This document shows positions 22,200 to 33,403 of a stretch of DNA of 62,079 bases, in pieces; the first letter of the stretch is position 1, and each line of letters starts with the position of its first letter. This DNA is from Cristatella mucedo (taxonomy: Eukaryota; Bryozoa; Phylactolaemata; Cristatellidae), in the NCBI GenBank assembly GCA_009760855.2, contig WPIO01000385.1:1-62079 (forward strand). The letters run 5' to 3'. The position numbers were made by a program, and so were the translations under genes. A model generated the notes under the pieces. It searched no databases. It was not told where the DNA came from and worked only from the letters and a program-made list of their open reading frames with translations.

Positions 22200-23140
22200 C
22201 GAAACTCCTTAATTTACTAGAGTTGCATCACGGCCTGCACTCACAGCACCAGCCGTGCACTGCCCAATAGTTGAAGAACGACGCGAGCGTAGCATTGAAC
22301 CATTCATCTTGGAAGCTTGTGGGAGAACGTCCAACACGTGTCCGTTTGATTAAATGGCGGCAGATGGAAGAGGTCGGAAGTGGGTGGATGTTGGATTGGC
22401 TGTATGCATCCGGCTCAGAGGTCAACCTCCATAGTAACAGCTGTTTGCTGCTTTCCCTGCCCGCGATTATGCTATAGCTTTACAGTCGTCCGGGGGACGC
22501 CGTCTTTATTACTTTCCGGTTCAGTCATGATCCAAAAACGTTACAATCTTTGATGGAAACAGTACCGGCAAGGAACTCTTTGCATTAATAGGCTTTGGCC
22601 GTGGTGTTACCACCAGGGAATGCCACGTAGCAAGGCACCTTGGGTATAGCTACACAGTCAAACATGTTACAACTTTTATCGGACCTTGCAGGTGCCCCCA
22701 CACAATTTACTTGTACAGATAGACTAATGATTCATGACCATGATTTAATTATTTTATAGCGAAAAAGTTACCATTTGATGTATTTATCGGTCTGGTTAGG
22801 CAAATCATGAAGAAATATGAGCGAAAATCACCACAAAGGACGCCAGTTACTCACTTCCGGTATATTTCCGGTTAGACAACATCTCAGTCTTGAATTTTTT
22901 TAAATTTTTCCCAGTTAGTGTCGATCGTCCAAATTTGGGATTACATTCCTGAGATGTTTACCGTTTAAAAGACCACTAAAAAAATAATTGATTTTTTACC
23001 CAATTTTCGTAGGCTACCCCGCTAAGGAAAGGTCGGAAGAGTTAGCTGAAAGGTGCTTAAGAGCATCACTGGTTGCTGCCGACGCTGCTTTCGCTTAGAA
23101 TTACTCATGATCAAAGCCGCACCGTACGTTTTCTGTTCAC

Positions 23141-23817
23141 ACGCCGACGATAAAACCGAACTGCTGCTCATTGGACACCCTAAGCGTGTGGCTGGATTAA
23201 AAGGCTTTGCTGTTCTAATAGGTGATGCTATCGTGCGACCTTCGCCACCTGCTCGTAATCTGGGTGTCGTGTTCGACAGCTGCCTCAATTTCAAAAGCTT
23301 CATTCAGAAGACTGCCCCTACAGCTAGCCATCACATCCGATCCCTATCCAAGATTAGAAGCTGTCTCCCACAGTGGCTTGTAAAAAATTTAACTAGCTCT
23401 TTCGTTCTGTCTCGGCTTGATTATTGTAATTCCCTTTTGGCTGGGCTGCCAAAGAAAGCTATTATTCCACTACAGCGGACTATGAATATGGCTGCAAGGC
23501 TGGTCTTCAAGTCCCAGCGGTTTGAGCACGTGTCACCTCTGCTGAAAGAGCTAGGATGGTTGCCGGTTGAGCAAAGGATACAGAGCAAAGTTCTTACGCT
23601 GACCCACAAGGCCCGCCACGGCTTGGCTCATTTGTACCTAGCTGAACTGCTGCATGAGTTTCAGCCTGTTCGCGCCCTCAGGTCCTGTGTGGACAATAAA
23701 TTAGCTGTCCCATTCCTCCGCTTAAAGACAGTTGGCGACAGAAGCTTTAGCTCTGCAGGTCCTAGACTGTGGAACTCGCTTCCACAATTCTTATGCATGC
23801 TTGGCCGGTGTACATAG
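23141..23817 (+). CDS. LINE family A ORF2 C-terminal fragment fused to exon-2 start (possible chimeric exon)
   Basis: The open frame contains the post-catalytic C-terminal part of a CR1/L2-like reverse transcriptase: DDKTELLLIGHPKR, LGVVFDSCLNFKSF, SRLDYCNSLLAGLP, LGWLPVEQRIQSKV and AGPRLWNSLPQF are all typical. No RT catalytic motif is present. The first bases (ACGCC at 23141, after TTTTCTGTTCAC) match the exon-2 start at 51276 (TTTTCTGTTCAG then ACGCC), so the LINE begins about seven bases inside exon 2. Spliced in phase 1 to exon 1 at 20928, the reading would be V-D-A-D-D-K-T-E-L with no frame break. The acceptor dinucleotide is AC instead of AG, which argues against splicing at this exact point. 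Unlike the other family A copies here, it has no stop for about 225 codons. It could be a domesticated fusion or a young 5'-truncated insertion in a pseudogene. Confidence 0.5.
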
Positions 23818-25690
23818 CTGGCAACTTACGCCTGCCAAAGATCATTTTCGCACAGCCACCTACTCTTCTTCCATATCAACTTCATTTTGTCTGTCTCGGC
23901 GTCCTCGCGATCGCCGTCGGTATTCTGAGTCCCGCCAATAGTCCCAAGTTCCGCCAAAAAAATACGCACCGGCTTTTGAACAGAAACGATCTAATAAAGG
24001 GCTCCTCGCACATCAAGACTCGAACCAGCTACGAACATTCGTCTCGCCCTCTCTTAGAGTGACGGAAGTCTTTTCACTATGAATGCCTAGGCGGACGAAT
24101 AAGGCATTAGGGGTGAGTAGCTGGATCTCGGGCCTAGATTTCTAGCAGTCGTTCACCTTAGCCATCCGAATCGGGCACGTAGACGAGTCTCCTGCGTTAT
24201 TCCTGATAGCTGATCGCGTCTTAGGCGACAGAAGCCTGCACAAGTAGTAACTGCGTGTCCCAGCTCTCGAGTCAGCAGATGAGCCGCCGCCTTTGGGCCG
24301 AGGTCTTTCCCCGTCGCTGCCGTCGTCGCCGCAGCGGGCACTCTGCTCTCTGCTCCCGTTCCGCGGTCGTTTACAAACGCCAACGGCGAGTCGCTTGCTG
24401 GAACTAAAAGGGAAAAGCTTTTCGCTTGGTTTTTGGCAGTAGTTGCTCTACGGCTACACTGTCTTCCGTGCGACACTGAAGCGGCTTAGGTCGTCGCGAG
24501 GGGGGGGGGGTGACCGAGGAGATATTCTCTGCAAAGGTTATGCGGCACCGCTGATTGGACGTATTCTGTGAAGGCGTAGCCCAAAGTGCATCCGATTGTT
24601 TGTGCTGTTGAAGTCCCGGTGCTACCTCGGTGAAGAGAGACTCCGATCTCCCAATTCAGCCACGGTGTATTTTTGTGACGATCCACGAATAACAATACTA
24701 TCAATGCCATAAGAAAACCAATACTCTTTCAGGCCCTTTACTATTGTAAAAGAAGCGAATCTCTTACGGAACTGTTGATATCGCGAAGTAAATAAGACAT
24801 GTTATATTGACCATAATGAGAACGAAAGCCGCAGATGCCAATACGAGTAAATATACATGACGGCATCTTCTCAGCGATTTAAAAATCGTGCGACATTAAA
24901 GTCTATTTGCTTTGATAGCGACTGTGCTATATTTCCGCTTGCTTACTCCACTGCGTTAAGTTAGTACCTTAACGTTAGAATTAATTCGTCAGAATCCGCT
25001 TGTAGTCTTCGTTTCCGAAAGAGCATGTGTGCATTATGATTTCCTATGCAAGCAATTGAAATTATGCATAATCTCTAATCACTTCTATTTTAGCGGGTTT
25101 GAGCACGCTATGATGATTATATCGTGGGACGAACGGTAAGCCTGCACAATCACAATCTGTCAAGATGTTATTGCCGTATTAGAATCCTACATTTTTTTCG
25201 CTCCTGATAATGAAACTAGATCAAGTCCACAGCACTGCCCTTTCGAAAGCTTTCGCCGTTAACTAACCTGGAAGTGCCAGCAGATAATATCTTTTCGGAG
25301 TTGTTTCGCAATTTTGTTATATGGAGAAAATTCTGGTTTGACGGCATATGCAAAAGGTTGCTAAAATATTTTGCCTTATTTGTGCGAGCGGGTTTAAGTT
25401 TATCCCCAGCTTGTAAAAAGATGCGACTTCCTGCACGGTCGATGCGAGCAGCGACGGTGCAGGAAGTGTCCCTAGCTGTTCAGCATGAAAGCATACAAAC
25501 GGACGAGGCCATCGCAACCAGAAACGAAGAAGTGAACGTTACCTCAGATCTGTCCGGCGCTGAGGCTCTGTAAGCGCATTCCATTTTCTCGACCTAGCAG
25601 TTGAGCATGTCGCTGCATCGCTCCACTAGCCATGGCTGCACCCAACGCAGTCAGACGGGTATAGCTGCTGGAGGAGAAAGTGGTTGACAA
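23818..25690. other. Stretch between units 2 and 3 without a gene
   Basis: The family A homology stops about 23795, before the usual 3' tail. A poly-G run is at 24501-24510. Frames such as 24153-24476 (minus, 107 codons) and 25274-25573 (plus, 99 codons) have no recognised domain. The rest of exon 2 of unit 2 was not found here. Confidence 0.35.
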
Positions 25691-26854
25691 GAAGATACTT
25701 GCCCCCGAGTGGGTCCAAAGGAGCGCTCACCATGTACTGTGCGCAGGGACGCAGGCTGTGATTTCAAAGAAGCGGATAATCCAACACTGATCACAGACGA
25801 AACACTTCACAGGTACTTGACCGAGACGGGAAGAACGATGCTACGATTTGTCATCTCGATTGGAGCAAGACTCCTTTATCTAGTTTATTGATCTATTTTA
25901 TCTTTAATCTATTTGAGTAAAGGAGACTTCTCTGGAAAAACTGCTGGATCTCTGCTGCTTCGTGGCGATTGGGGTCGTTTTGGGCTCCGCTGCTCTGCCA
26001 ATTTTCTTGGCCTAGAAAAGAAGGTGTCGCTTCTGATTTTACCGTGACGTGAGTGATGTGCCCCCCACCAACATTCACAGGGCCTCTGATGATGCTTGCC
26101 ACCGCCAAGGCGGTGCGGTGAAATTGCTGCTGGAGGAGCAGTCGTCTACTTAAGTAAGGTTTTTTGTAAAAACTGCTTGAACGTCAACGAAGAAAACCTA
26201 TTTTTGCTTAGAGTCTGGAGTAATCAGTTTTGAAGAGGCTGTACGCCTGTCAACGCTGTCTACGCTTACTTCAACGCCATACAAGGAAATAAGGGCGGGC
26301 AGAGATGAGATGGTGTTGACGGCAGGATCATTGAATATGGTGCAGTAGTCCCACCTTCACTAGAGAGGTTATCTAAAGCCAGATCTAAAGCTCTGTTGGT
26401 GAAAAATAAAAAAAACTTACAGAGAGAACCAAACGGCAGTTGACATCAGCGCTCTGAATAATCTTTGGCTTGCGCTAATTTCAGGAGCACTGACGTAATG
26501 ATAAAATCCTTAAAGCATTTGGATGGAACGCGAGAACAGTGCATTAATATATTGGGTCCTAACGAGGATAAATGCAAGGATGCTTCCCGTTAAACGTACT
26601 CGCATGAGCAACTGTTGGCTTATTTCGGAAAATTTCTAAGTGGTCGAGAGAGGAATAAACTTGTACAAACAACTGGTTCTTGAAGCCAGTCACTCACAGT
26701 CGCCATAGAATAGACTTCGCTCGGGATATGGACTTGCTATCATAAGATACGGCCGCTCATCGTTGCTGCAGTGTTCCACTACTGTGGGCGCTGCTGCATG
26801 CATTGGTGCTACGCCTAAAAGTCACTAGCCACGACATTCAGCCATGATTGTTAC

Positions 26855-27430
26855 GTAAAGTAATGTAAAGTAAGGTATCTCCGTCTGTAACTCCAGATCG
26901 CCAAAAAGACTATATGGGTTTTGAGCAGTTTTATAGTGAAATCAAGGTCTAAGTGGCTTTCGCCATGATTTTGGTAGCCAATAGACTGAATCTCACAAAC
27001 AATTTAAAATGAGTGGAGCAGCTGAGTTATGTGAGCAGTTGCGATAGTGAGTAGCATCGAAGTAACAGCTCATGACGACTGGAAAGAATGTGCGGCAATC
27101 AGGAGCAGGAAGTAGACCTTGATGCATAAGAACGGTGGAAGTGCGTTACCCAAGTCGAGGACCTGCTGAGCTAAAGCTTGGCTTCTGTCATAAAAGGTCT
27201 TAAAAGTGAAGGCAACGGACAGCTAATATGTATAGTTCAGCGAGAACGTAAGGGCGCGAGGAGGCTGAAAGTGGTACACAAGTTCAGCCAGGTATGAAGT
27301 AGCCGAGAAGTGGCGGACGCTGTGGATGTGGTTCATCAGCGTAAGAACGCCCGTCTGGAGCGATCGATGCTCGAGGAGTCGGATGATTGAAACGCTTTGA
27401 AAGTGGCTGGCCGCACCTTTAGAAGCGATT
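26855..27430 (-). mobile_element. LINE family A 3' part, decayed
   Basis: Begins GTAATGTAAAGTAAGGTATCTCCGTC, the reversed ACATT tail, and carries GGACCTGCTGAGCTAAAGCTTGGCTTCTGTC (reversed RSFSSAGP) and GGGCGCGAGGAGGCTG (reversed QPVRALR). Many frameshifts. Confidence 0.65.
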
Positions 27431-28669
27431 GAAGTCCGAATTCAGCTGCACAACGTGAGTAAAATGCTGCGACCACTCACGTGATCACTCGTTGCTTATA
27501 GTGTGGCCTCAAGATGGCAGCTTCAGGCCTGTTATCGCGGAAATGACAGGTGAGTCGTAGTTGGAAATGATCGGGCCACGAGCAGTGCCATGTGCCGATG
27601 TACATTCGCATGCGACCGTATTCACCTGATGGCAAGGAGTAACACAAGCAAAACCGAAGCGCGGTTGGCTATGAACTTGAACCATAGTCCCGGTTTCGGG
27701 GAGCTGATTTGGAAATGCCAACTGCAGCTCAAAAGTGATGAGGCAGTAGCTGGGTTATGCCGCTGTAGGTCGATTACATGGAAGCATGCTAGCAAAAGTG
27801 TGTGCAGGTTTATTCGAATTTCTGTCGTCTATACTGCGGATTTAAAACACTGCTCCGTGGAACTGATTTTGGAAAAGGAAGGATGATCTTAACGAACCTG
27901 ATTCTGGAAGTTGCTCGGAGTTCGTAGCTTCCGGGTCACTTGCTGGGCCGGGCAGTCGGAGAGGGGGGGGGTTATTTTCAAGAGACTAATTGTGTGCATT
28001 TCAAGAAACTGCATGAAAAATTTCCTAAAACCGTCGAGAACAATGTGGAATTAAAACCGGAGTGATTGCTAGTAGATTCGTTCGGTTGTGGCAGGCGCGT
28101 CAGAGTGAATCTTGGTCAATGGTATTTGATCAATATTATTCCTGGGACCTGAAGAAGCTCACTTCACCTGCTGCACTTCACCAGCGTCATAATGATCCAC
28201 TAATGACAAGCTGGCTTTCACTAAACGCTTACGTTGGAGGTCGGTAGTGAACTCGGTGATCTCGCATCAGTGATAATGCACCTTTGATAGCAAGTGGCCA
28301 ACGGCACCTGAAAACCTGAGCAGTCTGGGAAGCTGGCTCTGAAGCAACACTTCTTTTCTAAGAATCCAGTAACTGTCCCAAAGAAGCCAGATTCTTACAC
28401 TAATTGCTATACAGTACCTAGTAAGATTCCTTGTGACGACCGTGGATGCATGTCAGCATTAAGGATGAGCCGAGCAAGTACAAAAGTAGCGTTTCCTTAG
28501 GTCAACAAAGAGCAACCTATTTAGCCTCGAGTGGTGCTAGCAAGCGTAGCTCGATCGCATGCCAACTATGCCTCCGAAACTAGCATCTGTTAGCAGTTAG
28601 CAGGCTACCAGGCTACCACACCTACAATTGCCTGGATTGAGACACACTATTGCATCTTACTTTTTAGAA

Positions 28670-28910
28670 ACGACTAATAATAGCAGGTGCGTGGGAGGTG
28701 CACCCCTTTTAGTAAACAGTAGGTGGCTGTGGCTGCAGCTATAAATGCGGCTGTGGCTCTGACGTCCTTGGCGGGGGAGGGGGCTGGAGGAGGGCCACCA
28801 CTTCCTCCGATTAAGCAAGCCACTGCAGCGTTGAAACCGTCGCAACCGTCGCAATATTTCGCCATCCAAAGAAAGTCGCCTCTCCACAGAACAGCTCAGT
28901 AAGTGCCTGC
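28670..28910 (-). repeat. Interspersed repeat D
   Basis: The minus strand has a 63-codon frame (28865 to 28674) with KYCDGCDGFNAAVACLIGGS, a Pro-rich link and an Ala-rich stretch. Copies lie at 17570, 39110 and 46940. A shared open frame in two copies hints at a coding origin, but no family is recognised. Confidence 0.5.
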
Positions 28911-29044
28911 TAGCAGGTTGTTAATAGTAAATGTCGCTGCCAAAGCCCTAGCTGCTGTCTCTAGATTGCACGCTGGTTAATGCAGAGTGCAATGCTATTA
29001 ATTAATAATTAATAATTCCTAGCTGATTAAACAGCCTCTTTTTG

Positions 29045-29195
29045 TATAGCGACAGAAGAGCCTTTACGGCTATCGCAACCGCTTGCAGTGGCGATAAAGA
29101 ATCGCCCACTGCAGGAATCGAACCCACGACCTCGGAACCGAGGTCGTGAAAGCAACCGCCTAAGCAACCGCCTTACCTAGTGTGCCATCACGGAT
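29045..29195 (-). repeat. tRNA-derived SINE-like repeat, best copy
   Basis: The minus strand reads GGCACACTAGGTAAGGCGGT (A-box like), a perfect 11-bp palindromic arm (29125-29148) that looks like an anticodon stem, and GGTTCGATTCC (B box, 29124-29114), then a unique tail GCAGTGGGCGATTCTTTATC. Related copies lie at 1790 and 7770. GCGGTTGCTTAG is partly duplicated. Confidence 0.6.
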
Positions 29196-31679
29196 TGCCA
29201 TGTCTTGCTACCACCTGTCGTCTTAAGGGCTCATTTGCGTTTTCGCAAGGTCCTCGTGATAGTCGTCATCCTGCAGAATCAGAAGTCGCACTAAAGAACT
29301 TCTTCGATGCTTGCGTCCGAAGAGAAATAAGTAATAAACAAGAGGCCTGTCATCTGAAGTCTGGAGCTAGAAGCTCCTGTCGACTCTCGTTTCATCAACT
29401 TATGTTTTGCATTACGCTAGACCTGCATGGGCGAGGGCTTAATCGTTCCGGCAGTTACTTGTTGCTACATGCTAGTGCCACCAGAGGTGGATCGCTATGA
29501 ATGACAGCTGTTTCGGCTGTGCCTTGGTGGTAGCAATGGCGACTCGCTGTCATAGGCTAGATGTACCTGAGCTGATACGCTGTAATATGCATACTAACTG
29601 TGTCGGCGGAGACTGACAGTGACTGGCTAGTTGTAGCAAATGTGACTCCCTTCGCGTCATCATTTTGATGGCGGTCATGAATCTTCAGAATCACTATTTG
29701 GAATTTAAAATGAGTGGGAAACGTCCTTTCTAATAGCTGCTTGCAACTTAGTAAGGCCAAAGATGCCTGCACAGGAAGTAACAGGGCAGCCCTGCTGTCA
29801 GCTAGTAAACAGCAGAGAACTTAAGCGAGTTTATTGTCGTCGGTGCCGTCACCACTATTTACGACTGCTCCCATTGGAACATGATTACAATTGACACGCC
29901 CATGAACAATATAAAATACCGAGGAACGGCGTAAATTCATCACTGCTCCCAGTCAACCTTTAGTTACAAGCAGCACCCCAATGAACGATCTGCAATAGTG
30001 ATGAACGGCATGCTTGCTAAAATTTCTGGAACCAGCAAATAACCTGAAGTAGTCGCAGCATTTGAGAGCCGAGATTTGCTGCAACCGTCTTGCTTTCTAG
30101 TCTATTTTGAAACATTTATTGCTGGCAGATCTCAATACGCCTCTGATTTTATTACATGACACTGGTGAAGTCCTATGGGTCTTAAAGGCGTTTACAAATC
30201 TTCTCACATGAATTACGTTCGTCTGTCTCGAAGGTCAGTTCTCTTGATGGTGAAAGCACTGAATCTTTGCCGGTCAGTGACCATCTTGCTGAGTCTAACT
30301 GACCCTGGGACAATAATTTTCACCAAAGCTCCCGATTTTGGGTCTCTCGTTTTCAGGGGTGCGTGTTTTTATGATTATTTCCCGGAAAACGATAGAAATT
30401 CTTCAGCGACTCCAACTGCTGAGTGTCTATCACTGAATTTACATATTTTGACGTTCAAATGACAACTACAGCTCAGACTGTGCAATCCTAGCTGTTAAGT
30501 GGCTTTTTTCAGATCTATATAAGAGTTTGTGTATATGAAACCTAAAATTTATTTAGCTGGAGGCGATCTCACACGGTGTCAATGCAAAACGGACTCTGTT
30601 CAAGTTTTGGGCCCTCAGAAAACACGCCAGTTAGATGGCGTTTTATCGGTAGTCGAATGCATAGCCTGCTAAACAGTGGCACCTTGCATGTTTCTAGTTT
30701 GCGAGACACTGCTATATTTGCCTAGTCACTGAGTATCGATGTGCCGGCATGTCCGTAGCTGCTTAGCGGACATGTGCATATGTGCAGAGGGATTCACTGC
30801 CATTATAGCTGAAAACAGATGAGCAAACGTCGAGTAAGGTATGTCCCGAGGTCAAAATCTGATATGTTTCATATTTTTGTCCCCGTTTTAAAAAAGTCAA
30901 TAATTTATTGCTTTGCTCACGCTGGTAACAATTAGTGCAGTCTGACGGGTCTCGCTGCTGACCGAGAAAGAGGACGCTGCCAGTCAAGAGTGGCCGACGT
31001 AGCACTGGAACGGCTCATGAAGATCGACGCCTGCGGTGGTCTTACAGGAACGGATAATCTGAGCGTAGAATGCAAACGACCGACGGAGCTGCATCAGTGC
31101 CCTAACCGGATTCTGAGTCCGGGTGGCCACCGCTTTGTCACCGAGCGTGACGCTTGCTAGCATCTTCGGGACTAAAGCAGCTTGAGTCGGCAGTGCAGCG
31201 GCTCTGCTGCTTGCAGCATTTCCAAGGCCAGGACATATTCGGGTGCCGGTTGGGAGAGCGGTTGCTAGTGCATTCCTCCCATGGCGAACTGTTGCTGAAC
31301 AAAATGAAAACGACGGAGGCTGACGACGTTCACTGCTAATGTGCATGAATCAAAAGAATAATGAGTCGACACATACCATCGCTGGCTGATACGCACTGTT
31401 GTCATCATGGGAGGCTCTCAGAGGTTTGCATAGCGATTTGTCGACTCGACATGAGCACGACTACTTATTTTTTTTCAAGAAAAATAAATTTCTTATGAGA
31501 ACTCCTGGATTACCAACCCTTCGGTCGATGCGGTCTTTTCTGCTACATCACCCCGCCTAAAGCAAATTAGATCTGTCAACTGAATCGACCTTTCTAGTTT
31601 ACTCTTTTAAGTGTCTGTGTGCATAGGCGCATCCGTGTGTGCGTGGTGCTTCCAGCGAAAAAACTGTTATTCAATTTCA

Positions 31680-32620
31680 GGTAATATCGGAAAATGTCTT
31701 GAAACTAAATGAAGATAGAACAGAACTAATGCTCACAGAACACCCTAAGCGTGTTGCTGGATTAAAAGGCTTTGCTCTTCTAATAGGTGATGCTGTTGTG
31801 CGACCATCACCACGTGCTCGAATTTTACGTGTTATTTTGGATAGATGCCAACATTTTAAAAGCTTCGTTCAGAAGACTGCTCCAACAGCTAGCCATCCCG
31901 CCCAATCCCTATCTAAGATTAGGAGCTGTCTTTCACAGTGGCTTGAACAAAGTTTAACTGGCTCCTTATTTCTGTCTCGGTTTGATTAGTGTAATTCTCT
32001 TTTGACTGGGCTGCTATAAAAAGCAACTGGGCCACTGCTGCTGGCTAGGAATATGACTGTAAGGCTAGTTTTTAAGTCCCAGAGGTTTGAAGACGTATCT
32101 CCGTTGCTAAAAGTGCTAGGATGGCTGCCGGTTGATCATTAGATACAGAGCATTTAAGCTGACCCACAAGGCTCAGCCACGGCTTGGCTCCTCCATACAT
32201 AGCTGAAATGCTGCACCTGTTTCAGCCTCTTCGTGCCCACAGGTCCTGTATGGAAAATAAATTAGCTGTTTCATTCCTCCGCTTGGAGACCATTGGCGAC
32301 AGAAGCTTTAGCTCTGCAGGTCCCAGACTGTGGAACTCGCTTCCACAATTCTTATGCAACGACAACTACTCTCCAGCTGCCGATAATGGCTTATCATTTT
32401 CTGCGGTCCTGAGCTGCTACGTTCATGCTACTCACTACCTCAACTGCTCATCCGACTCTGCTACGCTTCCCACTTTCTCTTGGTTGAGTGAGATGAAGTC
32501 TGTTGGCGACCCGAATGAGTACCGAAAGCCGCTTAGGCTGTTAGTGCACTGCACGAAACTCCTTCGTAACACCGACATACTTACAGACGGAGTTATAATA
32601 TTATTATATTATAAGTTGTG
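31680..32620 (+). mobile_element. LINE family A, 5'-truncated, with stops
   Basis: Starts in LKLNEDRTELML, the position after the RT palm, then HPKRVAGLKGF, LSRFD-stop-CNSL, LVFKSQRFEDVSPLLKVLGWLPVD, AGPRLWNSLPQFLCNDNYSP, VLSCYVHATHYLNCSSDSAT. Stops occur near 31987, 32019 and 32141, with one or more shifts. It ends with GACGGAGTTATAATATTATT. Close to the 23141 fragment but clearly less intact. Confidence 0.8.
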
Positions 32621-32937
32621 GAAAATATGTACCCTCTCGGCCGTTAAAACTTTCCGAGATATGATCTAGCAGAAGCCGGAAGAGCGAGAGGGAGAGACAA
32701 AGAAACGGAATGCATTTGAGAAAGCTTTCACTTGCCTGTATTTGTATGCCCCTGCATTCGTGAGCGCTCGAGCGTGAGCGCTCGAGCGGGCGTGTCTGTG
32801 CGAATGGGTTTTTCTGAGTGAGCGAGCCTGTGTCTGTGCGAGTGCAAGTCTTCGTCAACGTACATGAGCGTGAGCGTATTCGAGAGCGTATGTGCCTGCG
32901 TTTGCGTGTTCTAATGCATGAGTGATGGATGGTATGC

Positions 32938-33050
32938 TTTCGCTTGTGTGCGCGTGTGCGCGCGTGTGCACGCGTGTGCGAGTGAGCCAATGTGTGTGCG
33001 TGCGCGTGCGTTCGCGCGTGCGTGCATGTGCGTGTGTGTGAGCACGTACA
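32938..33050. repeat. GT/GC-rich microsatellite upstream of the intact gene
   Basis: GTGTGCGCGTGTGCGCGCGTG-type alternation over more than 100 bp, some 230 bp upstream of the promoter. Confidence 0.8.
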
Positions 33051-33285
33051 TGCAGGCGTTCGTGTGAACGGTGTGTGGAGCAAATGGCAATCGGGCGGTA
33101 CATTTGTACGGTTGTTTTTCTGTGCCCCAATTCGCCATGTTAAACGGGTGTAATGTCGGAGTCAGGAGAACGGCCAGCTATGACACAGAGGCCGGCCCCG
33201 CCCACCGCCCACGCCAAAATAGCCCGCCTCAGCGTTTACCGCTCTCGGCAGCCACTGTCGCCACAGTGACCCCGCCCACCTATCC

Positions 33286-33336
33286 TGTTTACTTTGCCGA
33301 GATTGGTGGTTCCTGTCTACGGGAGACTATTATAAA
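33286..33336 (+). promoter_or_regulatory. Core promoter of the intact peptide gene (TGTTTAC box and TATA box)
   Basis: TGTTTAC at 33286-33292 matches the forkhead consensus and sits in a longer stretch, CGCCCACC..TCCTGTTTACTTTG, conserved with unit 4. TATAAA lies at 33331-33336, 68 bp before the ATG. Function is inferred from position and conservation. Confidence 0.55.
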
Positions 33337-33403
33337 GAAGGAAGGCCATGCGACGGACGGCTGACAATTGAGTTAGACTGCCGTTAGATGTGAACGCGCG
33401 ACG

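Noticed and set aside
23953-24062. Remainder of exon 2 after the LINE insertion in unit 2
   Set aside because: Searched downstream for Asn runs, GKR site or the LDSAT segment and found none to 25 kb.
29125-29148. Perfect palindrome as a regulatory operator
   Set aside because: Better explained as the anticodon arm of a tRNA-derived SINE because a B box follows at the right distance.
32604-33083. His/Arg/Thr-rich frames up to 159 codons on the minus strand
   Set aside because: Translation of the GT/GC-rich microsatellite; no domain and overlapping frames of the same kind.
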